This document shows, piece by piece, positions 61,609 to 64,000 of a stretch of 64,000 nt of DNA; position 1 is the stretch's first letter, and each line of letters starts with the position of its first letter. A model generated the notes under the pieces. It was not told the DNA's origin. It saw only the letters and a list, made by a program, of their open reading frames with translations, and did no database searches. The translations under genes and the position numbers were made by a program. This DNA comes from Tenodera sinensis (taxonomy: Eukaryota > Arthropoda > Insecta > Mantodea > Mantidae): positions 55,256,971 through 55,320,970 of the forward strand of contig CM060972.1 of the NCBI GenBank assembly GCA_030765045.1, written 5' to 3'.

Positions 61609-62437
61609 TGTCATTTTTATTTTCTCTATTGGTAAGTAGGGGAAGTATTGTATTCCACCCAAAAATTCGATGTCGAGATTTCACCAGAAATATATGTTTT
61701 GAGACCCCCTAAATCCTAAAAAAGCATTTTTAGAAAAAGGTCCGTGTGTGTCTGTGTGTCAGTATGTCAGTCTGTGGACAGCATAGCTCAAAAACGAAAA
61801 GTCGGTTAAAAACCAAAGTTGGCATTTAAGTTTAATGTCTTTCAAGGATGTGACACGAGGATTTTGAAGAAAATAGCCCCACGCTAAACTGCCCTTTACA
61901 TGGAAAATGTTTTGAAAATTTTGATTTTCTTGAAAATAGCTCCAACTATTTTTATTAAAATGTCATACGTTTGAGATATTTTTATGACAAATGAAATGTA
62001 TATCTTGAATTTTCTGGTCATAGCCCCTGTAGTCGTATTTACTCTGGACGACTTTTGCATAACTGGTAAGCCATTAGAGATAGACCAAATTATACTATAC
62101 AGAAATGTAGATCTTGCTAAAATACACAATTTATGTCTCAATAAATTTTCTTTTAGGGTGAACCATTTCGGAGATATTCCTTGTTATGTGTGTGAGTTTC
62201 GGAAAACTTAGAACTTTCGTGAAATGGATCATCGTTGTTCATTTTTTTATGTTAGTGTGCAAAGAGAACAGAATCTCAAACATTTGACTATCGCAAAAGC
62301 CTACTGTATTCTAACATTCCCCTTGCACCTACAAGGAAATAAGCAATAAGTTGTACAAATGTTTATCTTAACTAACACGAAGAAGATTAGGAACAAGAGT
62401 TTGTAAGAATGGTTAGTACAAGAGTAGAGAAAGTCAT
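61609..62437 (+). repeat. ~850-bp interspersed repeat, complete (copy h)
   Basis: It runs from ATTTTCTCTATT to AGTAGAGAAAGTCAT with all internal blocks. Unlike copies c, d and f it lacks the 'gtgagtgcaacacatcag' extension, which argues that the element proper ends near AGTAGAGAAAGTCA. Confidence 0.75.
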
Positions 62438-62619
62438 CTTCCCATATTTGGAAGTACATCCTTGAACTTATTCCGACTGCAGAGTGATGGAATTACTTCC
62501 GATAAAGTGACGCACTCAAATGACACGCTGAATCCGACTCATTTACATAGCCCGATCCGCTTCAAAAATTCCGTTAACCCGATACTACACCCTGGACATG
62601 TGATCCCTCATTTTTTTCC

Positions 62620-62850
62620 AACCTTATATTTCAGTATAAGGCCTTTACGGACAAGTTACGGTTATATATTTGGTTATAATTGCTTACAATGACACTATCA
62701 TTTATTCCTTTTCACCACTATTTAAAAATCTAAAATATAAGTAGATATGCTAACTTTAATTGATATTCTTTACTGCACGCTGTATTCCTGGTTCTTTTTC
62801 CAAAATACCAACCAACTAAATCCTTTTGCTGACATCTGCTGTTGACAGTT
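62620..62850. repeat. dispersed segment shared with 18296-18515
   Basis: It is collinear with 18296-18515 ('cctttacggacaagtta', 'gcacgctgtattcctgg', 'tgctgacatct-ct'). Both lie right of a copy of the ~850-bp repeat. Confidence 0.6.
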
Positions 62851-63011
62851 TATTGTTTAGTGTGCATTCTATTACGGAAATCAAGCTGCTAGATGGCAGT
62901 AGTGTTGCACCGGAGTGTCAGTGCCATCTAGCGAATTTATTGATGCTAACAACAAAAGTGAACGAACGTATTTAATCTCTGAAAATAAGGTATTCAGTAG
63001 AGGAAAATGTG

Positions 63012-63240
63012 TGATTATTATTTTGTTGTTTAACGACGCTGTCAATTGCCAGGATCCCATCTGCGTCGCCGGTGTGCCGGATTTTCGTCCCACTAGAGTT
63101 CTTTTAAATACCAGTAAATCTACTGACATGGAGCTGTCGTTTTTAAGCATACCTAAAAATCAGTCTGGGCCGGATTGGAACCCGTGACCTTAGGATCAGT
63201 AGGCCAGCGTCTAACCAACTAAGCCACCCAGACCGACGGA
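63012..63240 (-). mobile_element. tRNA-derived SINE on the minus strand
   Basis: The head (63237-63165 on the minus strand) has a perfect 7-bp acceptor-type pairing (GTCTGGG with CCCAGAC), a D-arm-like GGCTTAGTTGGTTAGACG and a B-box-like GGGTTCCAATCC. The anticodon loop is too long and the T stem is broken, so it is not a tRNA gene. A body with GGGACGAAAATCCGGCACAC follows and ends in GTCGTTAAACAACAAAATA. The CGTTAAACA end recalls the SINEs near 2-3 kb. Confidence 0.75.
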
Positions 63241-63396
63241 AAATTTGTGGAAGAGTGTTTCAACGTAATAGCGGTTTAGTGAAATAATCTTTTATATTTT
63301 TAACATTTGCAATTTCTTTAACTGGCTTCTGTAATTTCATGTTTTCTCAGCATTGTAATTATATGCATAACATATCGTTAGTATTTCACTACACGT

Positions 63397-63470
63397 TCTC
63401 ATTTTTACTTTCTCTACCATGTTTACCATATTCCAGCCAAAAACTCAATTTCAAGCAAATATGTTATATA
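63397..63470 (+). repeat. interspersed repeat left-end fragment (copy i)
   Basis: It begins TTTTTACTTTCTCTACC and follows the family for ~70 bases ('ccaaaaactca', 'caaatatgttata'). It is then cut off by the putative LTR that starts at 63471. Confidence 0.6.
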
Positions 63471-64000
63471 TTGTGACGCCGGCCTACAGCTGCAACATCA
63501 AAGGACGGTTGCAGCCAAGCTTTTCCACTCCACTCACGCAAACACGTGACAACAAAGAGCGCAGCGTGTAACAAGGGATTGCTACAATCTTCATGAATTT
63601 TCTAGATGCCGGCATGTTTGAAGGATTCCAGAAATATCTGTGTGACGTCATCCCCAGTAGAAAAGGACGCGAGGCCGCAGCAAAGTCAGTCTGTTGCGGT
63701 TCAGTCAGTCAGTGCAATCAGTCAGTTTACTTTTAGAGTTAGAGCTACAGTCATAAGTCGGTCAATGTGTCCTCGAGTGTGAGCCAGCTATGCGTGTGTG
63801 TTGCCGTGTGTGCGTCGTAAGAAGATCGACGAGCCTCGAGGACGTCGTAGTTAGTGTATGAGAGACAGTGAAAGTGAAGAAAGGCAGTAAAGGGACTGAG
63901 TAAGGTTATGAGAAGAACAGTTGTAGGTTGTGATAGCCTGACAGTAGACTGTGTTAACGACAAGAAGAAAACTGTATTTGTGGTAATATTTTAGAAGATA
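63471..64000 (+). mobile_element. putative LTR of a retrotransposon, running off the edge
   Basis: Homology to the ~850-bp repeat stops abruptly at TGTGACGCCGG, a 5'-TG start typical of LTRs. Inside are a CRE-like TGACGTCA (63642-63649), an AAAAGG promoter-like stretch (~63660), then a GC-rich leader with repeated CAGTCAGT units (63704-63726). No terminal CA, primer binding site or coding part is in view, so the call is tentative. Confidence 0.4.

Noticed and set aside
63165..63237. Functional tRNA gene on the minus strand
   Set aside because: The acceptor stem pairs, but the T stem is broken, the anticodon loop is too long, and a SINE body follows.

Overview
The window is repeat-dense animal genomic DNA with no intact host gene that I can recognise. 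The elements present are Penelope-like retroelements with GIY-YIG nuclease, Jockey/I-type LINEs, a Ty3/gypsy remnant, Tc1/mariner and hAT-type DNA transposons, and tRNA-derived SINEs with 3' ends rich in CGTTAAAC. Together with a decayed member of a gene family I know as expanded in insects, they point to an arthropod, probably an insect. That assignment is inference.

Layout. 1-8 kb is a nest of transposons. A Penelope-like 3' end lies next to a gypsy integrase remnant that is itself split by a hAT-like MITE. Two SINEs and two oppositely oriented Tc1/mariner fragments follow. A second Penelope-like element (4.02-7.77 kb, minus strand) has a 12-bp target duplication, inverted ends and an apparently intact hammerhead ribozyme motif. 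It is interrupted by a LINE derivative that keeps only ORF1. 8-19.3 kb holds LINE 3' fragments, a second Penelope-type terminus with a decayed hammerhead, a tRNA-SINE, and several copies of an ~850-bp interspersed repeat that starts and ends near ACTTTCTCTACT/AGTAGAGAAAGT. One of those copies is split by a LINE with a 13-bp target duplication.

The central feature is 19.35-57.39 kb. A ~1.39-kb segment, here called L, occurs four times in the same orientation. Each copy is followed on its right by a very long tract made almost only of A and C on the + strand: 6.0, 10.1, 1.7 and 15.2 kb. L carries a decayed Tc1-like DDE transposase tail and two tRNA-like promoter modules on the minus strand. The tracts are mostly register-keeping mixtures of ACC and AAC triplets, with sparse T/G marks that recur as higher-order landmarks and recent internal duplications. 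They have no stop codons over long stretches only because they lack T and G; I do not regard them as genes.

57.4-64 kb returns to ordinary sequence: an (AAT)n microsatellite; a decayed pseudogene of an insect-type multicopy family with a 41-bp LINE tip inserted into it; a 5'-truncated Jockey-like LINE; another copy of the ~850-bp repeat; a SINE; and a putative LTR running off the right edge.

Nothing here looks like a co-operating gene set. The relationships are those of transposons nested in transposons and of a large satellite-like locus that grew by segmental duplication. All identifications are by eye from motifs; no database search was possible.
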